From contig NZ_LOPY01000009.1 of assembly GCF_001469895.1 (NCBI RefSeq), forward strand, positions 103,138 to 167,137: a stretch of DNA of 64,000 nucleotides, written 5' to 3'. The notes below the pieces were generated by a model. That model was not told the DNA's origin, did not search any database, and was given only the letters and a program-made list of their open reading frames with translations. The position numbers were made by a program, and so were the translations under genes. Shown piece by piece: positions 1-9,764 of this stretch (position 1 is the first letter of the stretch; each line of letters begins with the position of its first letter). This stretch comes from Pseudoalteromonas sp. XI10. Its GTDB lineage: Bacteria > Pseudomonadota > Gammaproteobacteria > Enterobacterales > Alteromonadaceae.

Positions 1-1403
1 TAGGCCTTAATTATTTATCGCTTGAGCGAAGTGCTGATACCCTGTCTGGTGGTGAAGCGCAGCGTATTCGTTTAGCAAGTCAAATTGGTGCAGGTCTTGT
101 TGGTGTTATGTACGTACTGGATGAGCCTTCAATTGGTTTGCACCAACGCGATAACGACCGCCTACTAAAAACCCTTATTCACTTACGCGATTTAGGCAAC
201 ACGGTCATTGTGGTTGAGCATGACGAAGATGCCATTCGCGCTGCAGACCATATCATCGATATCGGCCCGGGTGCCGGTGTTCATGGCGGCCATGTTATTG
301 CACAAGGTACTCATGACGATATTCTAGCTAGCAAAGATTCAATCACAGGTCAGTACCTCTCTGGCGAAAAGAAAATTGAAGTACCAGAGGCTCGCCATCA
401 AACTACCGACAAATGGCTTGAGTTATTTGGTGCCACAGGTAACAACTTAAAGAACGTTGATTTACGTATTCCATTTGGCTTAATGACCTGTATCACAGGT
501 GTATCAGGCTCAGGTAAATCGACGCTTATCAATGACACTTTATTTAAGCTGGCTCATACAGAATTAAATGGCGCAACTACCGCAGAAGCGGCTCCGTATA
601 AGTCAATTCAAGGCCTAGATCATTTTGATAAAGTGATTGATATTGACCAAAGCCCGATTGGCCGTACTCCACGTTCAAACCCTGCAACTTACACTGGCAT
701 TTTTACCGGTATTCGAGAGCTATTTGCGGGTACTCAAGAAGCCCGTTCACGTGGCTATAAGGTCGGTCGCTTTAGCTTTAACGTTAAAGGTGGTCGTTGT
801 GAGGCTTGCCAAGGTGATGGCGTAATCAAGGTAGAAATGCACTTTTTACCTGATGTATATGTACCTTGTGATGTATGTAAAGGTCAGCGCTACAACCGTG
901 AAACCCTCGAAGTACAATACAAAGGTAAAAACATTCACCAAGTACTCGAAATGACCGTAGAAGATGCCCGTGACTACTTTGATAAAATTCCGGCTATTGC
1001 ACGTAAACTGCAAACCTTAATGGATGTAGGCTTGTCGTATATTCGCTTAGGTCAAGCTGCTACTACCCTCTCTGGTGGTGAAGCACAGCGTGTGAAACTA
1101 GCTCGTGAACTTTCAAAACGCGATACCGGTAAAACCTTATATATCCTTGATGAACCAACTACGGGTTTACACTTTGCTGATATTCAGCAATTATTAGTAG
1201 TACTTCACCGCTTACGCGATCACGGTAATACCATAGTTGTTATTGAGCATAACCTTGATGTGATCAAAACCGCAGACTGGATTGTCGATTTAGGCCCAGA
1301 AGGTGGCTCAGGCGGTGGTGAAATTTTAATTTCAGGTACACCTGAAGACGTTGCCGAGTGTGAGCGCTCGCACACAGGAAGGTACTTAAAACCACTACTA
1401 TAA
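1..1403 (+). CDS. uvrA: UvrABC excinuclease ATPase subunit UvrA, C-terminal half (partial)
   Basis: DNA damage-recognition ATPase of nucleotide excision repair. The gene enters from the left edge: the frame is open from base 3 and already reads the ABC signature [11 protein letters not shown], then LDEPSIGLH, so only about 466 of the usual roughly 940 residues are present and the start lies outside the window. The second ATPase module follows with a Walker A motif (GVSGSGKST), a CxxC...CxxC zinc module (CEAC, CDVC), a second [12 protein letters not shown] signature and a Walker [10 protein letters not shown]. An internal ATG at 108 is not the start, because the protein is conserved upstream of it. 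A GTG-started membrane protein gene follows after 12 bases. Confidence 0.98.
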   Translation, partial: GLNYLSLERSADTLSGGEAQRIRLASQIGAGLVGVMYVLDEPSIGLHQRDNDRLLKTLIHLRDLGNTVIVVEHDEDAIRAADHIIDIGPGAGVHGGHVIAQGTHDDILASKDSITGQYLSGEKKIEVPEARHQTTDKWLELFGATGNNLKNVDLRIPFGLMTCITGVSGSGKSTLINDTLFKLAHTELNGATTAEAAPYKSIQGLDHFDKVIDIDQSPIGRTPRSNPATYTGIFTGIRELFAGTQEARSRGYKVGRFSFNVKGGRCEACQGDGVIKVEMHFLPDVYVPCDVCKGQRYNRETLEVQYKGKNIHQVLEMTVEDARDYFDKIPAIARKLQTLMDVGLSYIRLGQAATTLSGGEAQRVKLARELSKRDTGKTLYILDEPTTGLHFADIQQLLVVLHRLRDHGNTIVVIEHNLDVIKTADWIVDLGPEGGSGGGEILISGTPEDVAECERSHTGRYLKPLL

Positions 1404-1415
1404 AAAGGATATTGC

Positions 1416-2471
1416 GTGCGTAGGTATTTAAAAATTGCAAAATGGCGCGCTAATAAACAGTTTCAACAACAGCAACGTAGCTGGCAGCCTCATAAAACGA
1501 GGCTGGTTGAACGATTACAAGCCATTTGGTTTAACTTAAGTACCGCACAAAAGCTCTATCTTTTAGCATTAAGCAGCCTGATTGTTCTGCAATCGGGCTG
1601 GTTAAGTGCCACCATCACCATTATTGCGCTTGTTATTGAATTTTGGCCCAAGTTTAACCAACTTTGGCACTCGCTTGCCGGCAAAGCACTGATCTTAATC
1701 TTCTACGCCAGTATCGCTAATTTTGTGTTGGCCGGTGCAAGCGGCATTGTTAATGATGTAACTCATGTCTCAGCTAGTCATTTTAACTACACTCATAACT
1801 TTGCCACCCTGTTATATTTACCACCTTGGGCAATGGGAATAACCCTAGGTACTTTACTGTTATTTCAACTTTTTTTACCTTTCTATATTTTTGTTTTATT
1901 ACTGATAAAACCCTTTGGCTCTGAGCGAATTAAATTTATAAGCCAAAGCTACTCACCACTGTTAACTGCCATCGTACGCTTTGTTTTAGCATCAGTGGTA
2001 TTTATTAACCTGATTTCGTTTATCGACGATCAGCCTCCTGAAGAAGTACTCGACAATATGGTTAGCACCTTTTTGGATAGCAAAGTTATTGCCAAAGAAT
2101 CTGGTGAAGAACAGCAAAAAGCAGTCGAACAACTCGGTGAGAAGCTCGAGCAACAACTTCCTAGTAGTGAAGAAAGCTTTGCTCCAAGCCAAGACGTCAA
2201 TATAGAAGGTGACAGCGAAACCGCCGAAAACCTTCGTCAGTTTCTAGATACCAAAGGTTACTTTGAGCGTAGCAAACGTTTAATTGCGATGTTTGCTTAC
2301 AGCTTTGAAGCCGATAGCTATTCACGCTGTTTAAAAGCAAAAAACAGTAAAGCCGTTGAGCTGAATGATTATGAAATAGTGCAAGTGACCCCAGATCACC
2401 ATGCCGAATATGGCTATCGATTTGAAGTGATTGCGTGTGACTCGCCAGGTGTTACCCCAGTAGAAAAATAG
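1416..2471 (+). CDS. Uncharacterised inner-membrane protein
   Basis: A 351-residue protein I do not recognise. It starts at a GTG with AAGGA about 7 bases upstream, 12 bases after the uvrA stop, so it may be co-transcribed with uvrA. The N-terminal 40 residues are basic and glutamine-rich. About four hydrophobic segments follow (roughly 45-77, 88-108, 137-165 and 180-200). Then comes an acidic glutamine/glutamate-rich stretch (about 215-255) likely to be a soluble coiled region, and a C-terminal soluble domain with two cysteines. No catalytic motif is visible, so no function is proposed. Confidence 0.75.
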   Translation: MRRYLKIAKWRANKQFQQQQRSWQPHKTRLVERLQAIWFNLSTAQKLYLLALSSLIVLQSGWLSATITIIALVIEFWPKFNQLWHSLAGKALILIFYASIANFVLAGASGIVNDVTHVSASHFNYTHNFATLLYLPPWAMGITLGTLLLFQLFLPFYIFVLLLIKPFGSERIKFISQSYSPLLTAIVRFVLASVVFINLISFIDDQPPEEVLDNMVSTFLDSKVIAKESGEEQQKAVEQLGEKLEQQLPSSEESFAPSQDVNIEGDSETAENLRQFLDTKGYFERSKRLIAMFAYSFEADSYSRCLKAKNSKAVELNDYEIVQVTPDHHAEYGYRFEVIACDSPGVTPVEK

Positions 2472-2485
2472 CGTAGCAATCAACA

Positions 2486-2731
2486 CTACTCGCTTGGTTT
2501 ACTGCGTTTTTCTCTTATAAAATGAAATACCGAAAGCCCAATAAAACCAAAGCAAACTAAGGCGATTACTAAATTAGGTATAAAAATAAGTAACATAGCA
2601 GCATCATAGCCGATCTTAGCGAATGCAGCGCAAAGGCTACCAATAATCAGTTCGGTTAAAATTAGCTCCCATTCCAATGAGCTATTCGCAGCCACTGTTT
2701 TAGCCGCATAATGTTTTACTTTAAAGCCCAT
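2486..2731 (-). CDS. Small two-helix membrane protein
   Basis: An 81-residue hypothetical protein convergent with the preceding membrane protein. The start is supported by a strong GGAGG about 8 bases upstream of the ATG. The N-terminus is basic (MGFKVKHYAAK), two hydrophobic segments follow (about 24-40 and 44-71), and the tail is basic and cytoplasmic-looking (REKRSKPSE). The family is not recognised. Confidence 0.6.
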   Translation of the reverse strand: MGFKVKHYAAKTVAANSSLEWELILTELIIGSLCAAFAKIGYDAAMLLIFIPNLVIALVCFGFIGLSVFHFIREKRSKPSE

Positions 2732-3008
2732 AACAAAACCTCCAAGTTCCTATTTGCTAGATTCAAATTATCATCAATAGGCAAAAACACAAAAATAAAA
2801 TGATTTAAAACCTTATTCCCTCTCATAAGGATTACACTTAAGATATTGAAAATAAATAAATTAATATTTTAAAACCTTATATATAAATCGCTTAGAACTA
2901 GATAAGCGACTCTATCAACTTTCCTCGCTATTGTAGTTTCCATCAACGGGCTACCAACCAACTTTGCTTCGTTGATATAACCAATAAACCAATTAAGGGA
3001 ATTACATT

Positions 3009-3203
3009 ATGAGCAATTCAGTTTTAAAAATGATGTCGATACTAGCAGTAAGTGCAATCGTTATTACAGCACCTAATACCTTGCTTAATAGCGAAGAAGG
3101 TAATCAAAAACTAAACCAGCAATTAGAGACATCTATCGAAGCCTCTATTGAGCAAATGAACAATAAAATAGATCACCAAATTGAGCTTAAGCTCAACAAG
3201 TAA
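3009..3203 (+). CDS. Small protein with signal-like N-terminus
   Basis: A 64-residue hypothetical protein. AAGGGA sits about 9 bases upstream of the ATG. Residues 8-21 are hydrophobic and could act as a signal peptide or anchor. The rest is rich in Glu, Gln, Asn and Lys with regular isoleucine/leucine spacing, suggesting a short amphipathic helix. A strong terminator follows directly, so this is a single-gene transcript. No homology recognised. Confidence 0.5.
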   Translation: MSNSVLKMMSILAVSAIVITAPNTLLNSEEGNQKLNQQLETSIEASIEQMNNKIDHQIELKLNK

Positions 3204-3209
3204 TGCTCT

Positions 3210-3238
3210 GCTTGCCCAGAACATTGGGCAAGCTTTTT
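3210..3238 (+). terminator. Rho-independent terminator
   Basis: Perfect 9-bp stem GCTTGCCCA / TGGGCAAGC with a 6-base loop, followed by five T. It lies 7 bases after the stop of the 64-residue protein gene and before the GumN-like gene. Confidence 0.85.
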
Positions 3239-3257
3239 CAATTAACTGGCTAAAAGA

Positions 3258-4148
3258 ATGAAACAACTAACTCAATTACTGCTCTCAACAATTGCTGCAT
3301 CATGCTTGTTAACAACGAGTATTTGTACTGCAAAAAGTGCCGTTTGGCAGGTAAGTAAAGGTGATGAATTTATATACATTGCGGGGTCAATTCATGTTTT
3401 ACCGCCCAAGGAACTACCGCTACCGGCCGAATTTAATCAAGCTTATAAACAAGCCGATACCCTAGTACTTGAAGCCGATATGCCAGCGCCAAGTAATAGC
3501 TCAGCACAACTTACTATGCTTAAAGCACTGAGTTACGAAACTGGTGAAACATTAAGTAGTAAGCTCTCTGCAACAGTAAAAAAACAATTAGAAGCACAGC
3601 TTACTCAATACGATATGCAACTTAGCGAACTCGACAGCTTTCGCCCTTTTATGGTGAGCTTGCTGATGATGTCGCTAGAGCTACAAAAACAACAGCTTTT
3701 CGGTGAAGGAGTTGATAGCTATTTCGCAAAGCGAGCCCAACAAGACAGCAAAGAATTAGCTTATCTTGAGACCTTGGCATTTCAATTACACCTTTTTAAG
3801 CAGTTAGGCAGCCAAGACGAAGATGCCTTTATTCAGTCACAGTTAGCTCAAGTATCAAGTTACCAAGCGCTTTACAGTGCAATGCTTGATGCATGGCGCA
3901 ATGGCGATATGCAGGCAATGAATGAGCTAACTATCATGCCATTAAAACAACATGATCCCCTCACCTACCAAATACTCATTAAGCAACGTAATTTGAATTG
4001 GCTTAATCATATTGAGGATTACTTTACTGATCAGCAAAAAGAGTTGGTACTTGTTGGCGCTGCTCATTTGGCCGGTGAAGATAGCCTATTAGCCTTGTTA
4101 GAAAGTAAAGGCTACGTGATTGCACAGTTGAGCGCTGATGAGGAGTAA
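3258..4148 (+). CDS. TraB/GumN family protein
   Basis: A 296-residue exported protein of the TraB/GumN family, thought to be metalloprotease-like proteins related to the Tiki fold. Residues 1-25 form a signal peptide. The family's first conserved motif GSIH (residues 43-46, in AGSIHVLPP) follows, then an LVLEADM segment near 70 and the C-terminal LVGAAHLAGEDSLL motif near 270 that supplies the second conserved histidine. Length is normal for the family. A tiny ORF with its own ribosome site begins 4 bases after the stop. The molecular role of the bacterial family is poorly established. Confidence 0.85.
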   Translation: MKQLTQLLLSTIAASCLLTTSICTAKSAVWQVSKGDEFIYIAGSIHVLPPKELPLPAEFNQAYKQADTLVLEADMPAPSNSSAQLTMLKALSYETGETLSSKLSATVKKQLEAQLTQYDMQLSELDSFRPFMVSLLMMSLELQKQQLFGEGVDSYFAKRAQQDSKELAYLETLAFQLHLFKQLGSQDEDAFIQSQLAQVSSYQALYSAMLDAWRNGDMQAMNELTIMPLKQHDPLTYQILIKQRNLNWLNHIEDYFTDQQKELVLVGAAHLAGEDSLLALLESKGYVIAQLSADEE

Positions 4149-4152
4149 GAAA

Positions 4153-4224
4153 ATGGAAAAAACAGACAAAACCGCTGCCGCACTTATCTGCTTGTTTACT
4201 GTTTTAATTGTGCTGAGTTTTTAA
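4153..4224 (+). CDS. Possible 23-residue single-helix membrane peptide
   Basis: ATG at 4153 has a good AGGAG seven bases upstream, overlapping the end of the GumN-like gene. It encodes MEKTDKTAAALIC followed by a hydrophobic tail LFTVLIVLSF, then TAA directly before a terminator. The charged N-terminus plus one short transmembrane stretch, the spacing and the terminator are what a real small membrane peptide gene looks like. Chance is not excluded at this length. Confidence 0.4.
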   Translation: MEKTDKTAAALICLFTVLIVLSF

Positions 4225-4225
4225 T

Positions 4226-4260
4226 AAAAAAAATACCGCTTTAAAGCGGTATTTTTATTT
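4226..4260. terminator. Bidirectional terminator
   Basis: Palindrome AATACCGCTTTAAAGCGGTA flanked by A-run and T-run, placed between the plus-strand GumN block and the minus-strand trpS. It can serve both directions. Confidence 0.85.
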
Positions 4261-4277
4261 CAATAATTTGTGCAAGC

Positions 4278-5282
4278 TTACGGGCGAGGAATAAAACCTA
4301 CCGCATCGTAGACTGCTTTTAATGTTTTTTCAGCACGGATACTCGCTTTTTCAGCACCTGACTTCATAATGCTATCAAGTAGTGACTGATCTTCGCGAAT
4401 TTCTTTAAAGCGTGTTTGGATTGGCTCAATCATATTAACAACAGCTGCTGCAGTGTCTTTTTTCAGGTGACCATACATTTTGTCTTCATATTCAGGCACT
4501 AAGTCTTCAATTGAGCGCTTAGTTGCAACTGATAATAAAGTAAGTAGGTTAGATACACCTGGTTTTTCTTCACGATCAAAGTAGATACGAGCTTGTTCGT
4601 CTGAATCGGTTACTGCTTTTTTCAGTTTCTTTTCAATCTTCTTCGGCTCATCTAATAACATGATGTAACCGTTTGGATTTTCATCTGATTTAGACATTTT
4701 CTTCAGCGGATCTTGTAAGCTCATTACACGCGCGCCAAACTCAGGAATGTAAGGCTCAGGTAATTTGAACACGTCACCGTATAGGTTGTTAAAACGTGTT
4801 GCGATATCACGTGTCAATTCAAGGTGTTGCTTTTGATCTTCACCCACTGGCACTTGATCTGCTTGGTATAACAAGATGTCTGCAGCTTGCAGTACAGGGT
4901 AAGAGAATAAGCCCACATTAACATTATTAGCATGCTTAGAAGACTTATCTTTAAACTGCGTCATACGGTTAAGCTCACCCATTTGCGCGTAACAGTTTAA
5001 AACCCAACTAAGCTGTGCATGTTCTGGCACTTGAGATTGTACGAATAACGCAGCTTTCTCAGGGTCGATACCGCATGCAGCATAAAGCGCAATACCGTCC
5101 AGCACGCGCGAGCGTAGCTGCTCAGGATCTTGGCGTACAGTAATGGCGTGTAAATCTACTAACATAAAGAAACTTTCGTGGTCTTCCTGTAGCTTAAGCC
5201 ACTGGTTAATAGCGCCAACATAGTTGCCTATTGTCATACCACCGGTTGGCTGAATGCCACTTAACACTACTGGTTTACTCAT
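4278..5282 (-). CDS. trpS: Tryptophanyl-tRNA synthetase
   Basis: Class I aminoacyl-tRNA synthetase charging tRNA-Trp in the cytoplasm. At 334 residues it matches the usual bacterial length. The HIGH-like region is [10 protein letters not shown] (residues 12-21), the KMSKS loop is intact at 195-199, and the [18 protein letters not shown] segment (145-161) is typical. AAAGGAAC lies just upstream of the ATG. It is the last gene of the rpe-gph-trpS series, ending at a shared bidirectional terminator. Confidence 0.98.
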   Translation of the reverse strand: MSKPVVLSGIQPTGGMTIGNYVGAINQWLKLQEDHESFFMLVDLHAITVRQDPEQLRSRVLDGIALYAACGIDPEKAALFVQSQVPEHAQLSWVLNCYAQMGELNRMTQFKDKSSKHANNVNVGLFSYPVLQAADILLYQADQVPVGEDQKQHLELTRDIATRFNNLYGDVFKLPEPYIPEFGARVMSLQDPLKKMSKSDENPNGYIMLLDEPKKIEKKLKKAVTDSDEQARIYFDREEKPGVSNLLTLLSVATKRSIEDLVPEYEDKMYGHLKKDTAAAVVNMIEPIQTRFKEIREDQSLLDSIMKSGAEKASIRAEKTLKAVYDAVGFIPRP

Positions 5283-5332
5283 GATGTTCCTTTATATTTT
5301 TACTAAACTAAAAAGACGAAATTAAAATGCAC

Positions 5333-5998
5333 TTACCTTTGGGTAAGAACGGGTATTATATCTAAGAAATTCTCGCAGAGGTACTCTGGATTGAAATCAG
5401 TGAGGTTTTCACCTTGGTTATAGCCATAACCGAGTGCGACAACGTCAACCTTAGCAGCTTTTGCTGCCAAAATATCACTTTTTGAGTCGCCTATCATAAC
5501 CGCTTTGGCTGGGCTGACATCTAATTGCTGACAAGCAAATAGTAAAGGCTCAGGTGATGGTTTCTTTGCCATATCATCACCACATACAATCAACTGAAAA
5601 TGACTAGTCAGTGAAAGCTTATCAAGTAGCTTTTCGGTAAAACGACGTGCCTTATTGGTGATCACCACTTTAGGAATACCAGCAAGTGCAGCAAGCCCGG
5701 TTTCTACATGTTGATAAAGCGCACTGTAGTCACCTACAACTTGGTCATAGTGCTGATAAAACAAATTAATTGCACGCTCAGTAAGGGCTTCATCTAAATG
5801 CTCACTGATTTGCATATCGCCACTCAAACCACGCTTTACAAGTGTTTCTATGCCATTACCTACCCAGCTCTCAACTAGCTTTTGTGTAACAACCGGAAAT
5901 GCGAGGTCAGTAAGAGTCAGATTCATCGCAATGTATAAATCGTAAACACTGTCGACTAAGGTGCCATCTAAATCGAAAAATGCCGCATCGTATTTCAT
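5333..5998 (-). CDS. gph: Phosphoglycolate phosphatase (HAD family)
   Basis: HAD-superfamily hydrolase that removes 2-phosphoglycolate, for example that formed in repair of 3'-phosphoglycolate DNA ends. Motif I is [10 protein letters not shown] (residues 8-17), motif II lies in VVITNK (about 110), and motif III/IV are KPSPEPLL and MIGDSKSD. At 221 residues the length is normal. Its ATG overlaps the rpe stop as ATGA, indicating translational coupling within rpe-gph-trpS. Confidence 0.93.
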   Translation of the reverse strand: MKYDAAFFDLDGTLVDSVYDLYIAMNLTLTDLAFPVVTQKLVESWVGNGIETLVKRGLSGDMQISEHLDEALTERAINLFYQHYDQVVGDYSALYQHVETGLAALAGIPKVVITNKARRFTEKLLDKLSLTSHFQLIVCGDDMAKKPSPEPLLFACQQLDVSPAKAVMIGDSKSDILAAKAAKVDVVALGYGYNQGENLTDFNPEYLCENFLDIIPVLTQR

Positions 5999-6681
5999 GA
6001 CTCAACCTTTGCAAGCTCGCTGCGCATCGCATCGATAACAGCTTTGTAATCTGGTTGATTGAAAATCGCTGAGCCTGAAACAAACATATCAGCGCCCGCT
6101 TCTGCAATTTCAGCAATGTTATCAACACCAACGCCACCATCAACTTCTAAACGAATATTGCGACCTGAGTCATCAATAATTTTACGCGCTTGACGAAGTT
6201 TTTCTAGGGTATGAGGAATAAAGCTTTGGCCGCCAAAGCCAGGGTTAACCGACATTAATAGCACTACATCAACTTTATCGAGCACGTGCTCAAGGTAGCT
6301 AAGGCTGGTTGCAGGATTAAATACAAGCCCTGCTTGGCAACCACTGTCTTTTATAAGTTGCAAGGTACGGTCAATATGTTCGCTAGCTTCTGGATGAAAG
6401 CTAATAATAGAAGCGCCTGCTTCAGCAAAGTCGGGAATTAGGCGATCGACAGGCTTAACCATAAGATGCACATCTATCGGGGCTGTAATACCGTAATCGC
6501 GCAGTGCTTTACAAATCATTGGGCCAAAGGTTAGGTTTGGCACATAATGGTTATCCATCACATCAAAATGTACAACATCTGCCCCACTTGCGAGTACACG
6601 ATCAACATCTTCACCTAAACGGGCAAAGTCAGCAGATAAAATAGAAGGGGCTATTAAATACTTTTGTAATGTTTCCAACAT
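5995..6681 (-). CDS. rpe: Ribulose-phosphate 3-epimerase
   Basis: TIM-barrel enzyme interconverting ribulose-5-phosphate and xylulose-5-phosphate in the pentose phosphate pathway. It shows the family N-terminus [49 protein letters not shown] and a C-terminal VDGGV phosphate loop. The frame stays open to a TTG at 6711, but I place the start at the ATG at 6681 (228 residues), which matches the usual family N-terminus. ATGs at 6696 and 6693 are alternatives. The stop overlaps gph by four bases. Confidence 0.93.
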   Translation of the reverse strand: MLETLQKYLIAPSILSADFARLGEDVDRVLASGADVVHFDVMDNHYVPNLTFGPMICKALRDYGITAPIDVHLMVKPVDRLIPDFAEAGASIISFHPEASEHIDRTLQLIKDSGCQAGLVFNPATSLSYLEHVLDKVDVVLLMSVNPGFGGQSFIPHTLEKLRQARKIIDDSGRNIRLEVDGGVGVDNIAEIAEAGADMFVSGSAIFNQPDYKAVIDAMRSELAKVES

Positions 6682-7014
6682 GAGAGATTCCATCATAATT
6701 TGCGACTGCAAGAAGAGCGCATAATGTAACCCAATCGACAGCTGATTAAAACACCACAGCTAACTGTTAAAACGCTATTACTCAAGGCTAATCCTTTTAG
6801 CTTATTGAATTAATGTAAATTTAATCAAAAATTGAACAATCGTTCTATTCAGCTGCTTGCATAAATGCATTTAAATGAAACAAAATATAAACATAAAATT
6901 TACTTTAAAAGACTAATTTTATTAAATTTTTATTTAATTCAGCCGTAATTAAGTTTGTTATTTGAGCAATTGTTATGTATGCTTGTCTAAATAACACAAA
7001 CAAGGGTTATTCTC
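6682..7014. other. AT-rich divergent intergenic region
   Basis: No gene of credible length. It lies between the divergent starts of rpe and the 98-residue exported protein and must hold promoters for both, but I cannot assign specific -35/-10 boxes. AGGG lies about 9 bases ahead of the ATG at 7015. Confidence 0.4.
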
Positions 7015-7311
7015 ATGCGTGCTTTTAAAATAGGGATCTTAATCGCGTCCGCACTTACGGTTGCTGCGTTTGTATCTTTTTCATCTGCTGATGAAGACGA
7101 CTTTTTAGCAGCGGCGTCTGGCTGCTCATGCAATACGCTTAACACATCATCATCTTCTGCTCAATGTATGAAAGCAGAACAAGAAACAGGATGGTTTTCT
7201 TGGTTAACGGGTGATAGCCGCAGCGCTCAGTTCCATTATCTTGATTTACTTGAGTTATTAACAAGTAGTGAAGAGTCAAAGAAAGTTAGCGGTTTAGGTT
7301 CTAAGTTCTAA
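7015..7311 (+). CDS. Small exported protein, function unknown
   Basis: A 98-residue protein with a signal-like N-terminus (MRAFKIGILIASALTVAAFVS). The mature part is acidic and carries three cysteines in a CSCN...QC arrangement and a tryptophan-rich WFSWL stretch. It lies 5 bases upstream of the DUF2970 gene and is probably co-transcribed with it. The two genes interrupt the otherwise continuous dam-rpe series. No function inferred. Confidence 0.6.
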   Translation: MRAFKIGILIASALTVAAFVSFSSADEDDFLAAASGCSCNTLNTSSSSAQCMKAEQETGWFSWLTGDSRSAQFHYLDLLELLTSSEESKKVSGLGSKF

Positions 7312-7316
7312 ATCGC

Positions 7317-7502
7317 ATGAACAAATTCATTAGTGCATTACAAAGTGTCTTTGCGGCATTTTTTGGTGTGCAATCAGAAAATAAGCGTCAAGCTGACTTT
7401 AAAGAGCATTCGCTCAGTACTATTATCGTCATTGCCCTCGTTTTATTCAGCCTGTTTGTAGCAGCGATTTATTTCACCGTTTCTTTGGTGCTAAATACAT
7501 AG
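7317..7502 (+). CDS. DUF2970 family small membrane protein
   Basis: A 61-residue protein with the DUF2970 pattern: an N-terminal AFFGVQSENKRQADF segment followed by one long hydrophobic helix (about residues 33-58). Function is unknown for the family. Its last 29 bases overlap the convergent 3' end of dam on the other strand. Confidence 0.75.
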   Translation: MNKFISALQSVFAAFFGVQSENKRQADFKEHSLSTIIVIALVLFSLFVAAIYFTVSLVLNT

Positions 7503-8316
7503 CCATTAGCTCATTCACTTTATTGCGTGAACCGCCCTTCGGGCTAATCGTGCGCTTTACCTGAATTTCATCCAGTGATGCTTGGCTGTAGATCTTACGA
7601 GTCCACACCGTATCGTGGTTAGAAATAAGTACCGGCGTGTTATTTTCGAATGCAGCCTGCTCAGCTAAATTCGCCAAGTTAGCTTGATCATCTAAATTGA
7701 AACCGCCTTTAGCGTAAGAAGTAAATGAAGCTGTTTTACTCAAAGGCACATAAGGTGGATCGCAATACACAACCGCGTTATTAGGAATAAGCTTAAAGAC
7801 CTCATCATAGCCTAAACACGTAAAGGTGGCTTGCTGGGCTTTTTGAGCAAAGAAGTGCATTTCTTTTTCAGGAAAATACGGGCGCTTATATTTACCAAAA
7901 GGAACGTTAAAAATACCTTTAAGATTGTAGCGGCACAAACCGTTATAACCATGACGATTCATGTATAAGAATAAAATTGCGCGCTCATACACATCGCTAC
8001 TCTGATTAAACTGAACACGGTACTCATAATAGGCTTCAGGATGGTTATTGAGCTCTACAAATAGTTTTTTTGCATCGCTAATAAATTCGTCAGGCGTGCG
8101 CTTTAGCTCGGTGTACAGGTTGATCAGATCCGCATTAATATCATTTAAAATATAATGCTTAAAATCAGTATTTAGGAATACAGAGCCAGCACCAACGAAA
8201 GGTTCAACTAAGGTGTCAGCATCCATACTCGCTTGCTTTAAGCGGGTACGAATATCTTCAACTAGGCTGTATTTTCCACCCGCCCATTTAAGGAAGGCTC
8301 TGGTCTTTTGCTGCAT
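7474..8316 (-). CDS. dam: DNA adenine methylase (GATC), Dam
   Basis: S-adenosylmethionine-dependent N6-adenine methyltransferase for GATC sites, used in mismatch repair, replication timing and gene regulation. The SAM-binding motif FLKWAGGK (residues 8-15) and catalytic DPPY (186-189) are in the alpha-group order, with FVGAGSVF at 40-47. At 280 residues it is a full-length Dam. Placement directly after damX in aroK-aroB-damX-dam matches enterobacteria and supports Dam over a phage or restriction methylase. Confidence 0.95.
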   Translation of the reverse strand: MQQKTRAFLKWAGGKYSLVEDIRTRLKQASMDADTLVEPFVGAGSVFLNTDFKHYILNDINADLINLYTELKRTPDEFISDAKKLFVELNNHPEAYYEYRVQFNQSSDVYERAILFLYMNRHGYNGLCRYNLKGIFNVPFGKYKRPYFPEKEMHFFAQKAQQATFTCLGYDEVFKLIPNNAVVYCDPPYVPLSKTASFTSYAKGGFNLDDQANLANLAEQAAFENNTPVLISNHDTVWTRKIYSQASLDEIQVKRTISPKGGSRNKVNELMAMYLAPKKR

Positions 8317-8369
8317 CTGCTCTTAACTTCAATTCGGTGTTGCGCGATTTTACACTAATCAGTTTTAAT

Positions 8370-9764
8370 TTACTGATTTAGTGAAGCGATTTCTTGTTTA
8401 ATTTTACTTATTTTTTTATAAAACGGCTGATTTTTACGCACATTATCAGAAAGTGTTGTTACGCCCTTCTTAGCATCATTCAGTGTGGCATAACTGCCAT
8501 AAGTGACAATCCACCACGGCTTACCGCTCCGTAAGCTTTGGTAAGTATTTACCTGCTCTTGCAAGCCATTTTCATTAATAAACTTATCACTGATCTCTTG
8601 CTTAGTAACCGCTAGTAATTGGATTACAAAATTGTCGTCTGGCTGAGACAAATACCACGCATTCCCTGCTAATGGCTGCTCTGCTTCAATTGCAGACTCA
8701 GCTTGCTCAGCATCGCTGATGATGGCTGCTACAACTTCATCTGCCATTGGTTGCTCAGTCTCTTTTGTAACTGGCTCTGCTGGCAAAAGGCTATCAACAA
8801 TCGCAGCCACGTTATTGTTATGACTTTCATTGTCATGGTCTTTACTGTCAGAGCCATCAACTGGCATCTCGGCTGCCTGAGTCGTGTTGTCATTAGTCGC
8901 AACTGGCTGCTGGGCTTGAAGCTCATCTTGAGATTGTTCTGGAACTGGCTCTTTGCTTGCTACAGGACTATTTATTACTGCTTCTGCAGGCAGTGCTGTT
9001 GCCACAGAGCTTGTTGTATCTTGTTGGTAATGTGCTTTCCACCACGCGGTCATATCTGCTTTATATAAAAAGCCAATGATCAACAGCATGGTTGTGATTA
9101 AGAGCAAAATTAAATAAAGCAGTTTATAGCTTTTCTCGGGTGCGCGAATATCCGCAGTTTGCTGTTCAGGCTGCCAAGCTAGCAATAAGGCAGGGTTACC
9201 ATGCGCTTCTTGTAAAAAGGTGCGAAAAACTGGGTCTTCTTCAACAGGGAGGTTATCGAAAAACCAACGCATAAGTTGCTTACTTTCGCTCAAGTTAAGC
9301 GCTTCAAGGTGAATTTCGACCGCTTGGCTAAACTGGCCGACCGATTGTGATGCAATCAATATGTATAACGTGCTCGGGCTTTGCTTGGCAAGAATTTCTA
9401 ATTGCTGAATTAGCTCTTCAGATAAATGACGCCCTCCATCAATCACCCATAAACAATCACCACAAGGCTGTTGCTTGTAGAGTTGATAGAAGTTTTCAGA
9501 CAAACTTAAAGAATGATCAATTAGCGGGTTGCTAAAGCTTTGTTCTAACAGTTCAGTCATAAACTGCTGATCAGTCATTTTTCCCGACAACTGAACAAAC
9601 GCTTTATTAAAGTCGAGGTATTTATCAGTAATGAAGGTTTCTAATAAATAGCTTTTACCAAGGCCTGACGGGCCAAGTAAGCAAATTAGATTTTGCCCAT
9701 ATTCAAACTGCAGAGCGATTCGATCAACTAGCGCAGCACGGCTAGGCAATATTTGCGATTGCAT
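8370..9764 (-). CDS. damX: DamX-like cell division protein with ATPase and SPOR domains
   Basis: Septal-ring protein of 464 residues. An N-terminal AAA/ExeA-like ATPase domain has Walker A GPSGLGKS (31-38) and a Walker-B-like LWVIDGG (about 105). A single transmembrane segment follows (about 212-235), then a long acidic Gln/Glu/Ala-rich linker (about 245-365) and a C-terminal SPOR domain (about 375-455) expected to bind denuded septal peptidoglycan. The start codon overlaps the aroB stop (TAATG), indicating coupling. Confidence 0.9.
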   Translation of the reverse strand: MQSQILPSRAALVDRIALQFEYGQNLICLLGPSGLGKSYLLETFITDKYLDFNKAFVQLSGKMTDQQFMTELLEQSFSNPLIDHSLSLSENFYQLYKQQPCGDCLWVIDGGRHLSEELIQQLEILAKQSPSTLYILIASQSVGQFSQAVEIHLEALNLSESKQLMRWFFDNLPVEEDPVFRTFLQEAHGNPALLLAWQPEQQTADIRAPEKSYKLLYLILLLITTMLLIIGFLYKADMTAWWKAHYQQDTTSSVATALPAEAVINSPVASKEPVPEQSQDELQAQQPVATNDNTTQAAEMPVDGSDSKDHDNESHNNNVAAIVDSLLPAEPVTKETEQPMADEVVAAIISDAEQAESAIEAEQPLAGNAWYLSQPDDNFVIQLLAVTKQEISDKFINENGLQEQVNTYQSLRSGKPWWIVTYGSYATLNDAKKGVTTLSDNVRKNQPFYKKISKIKQEIASLNQ

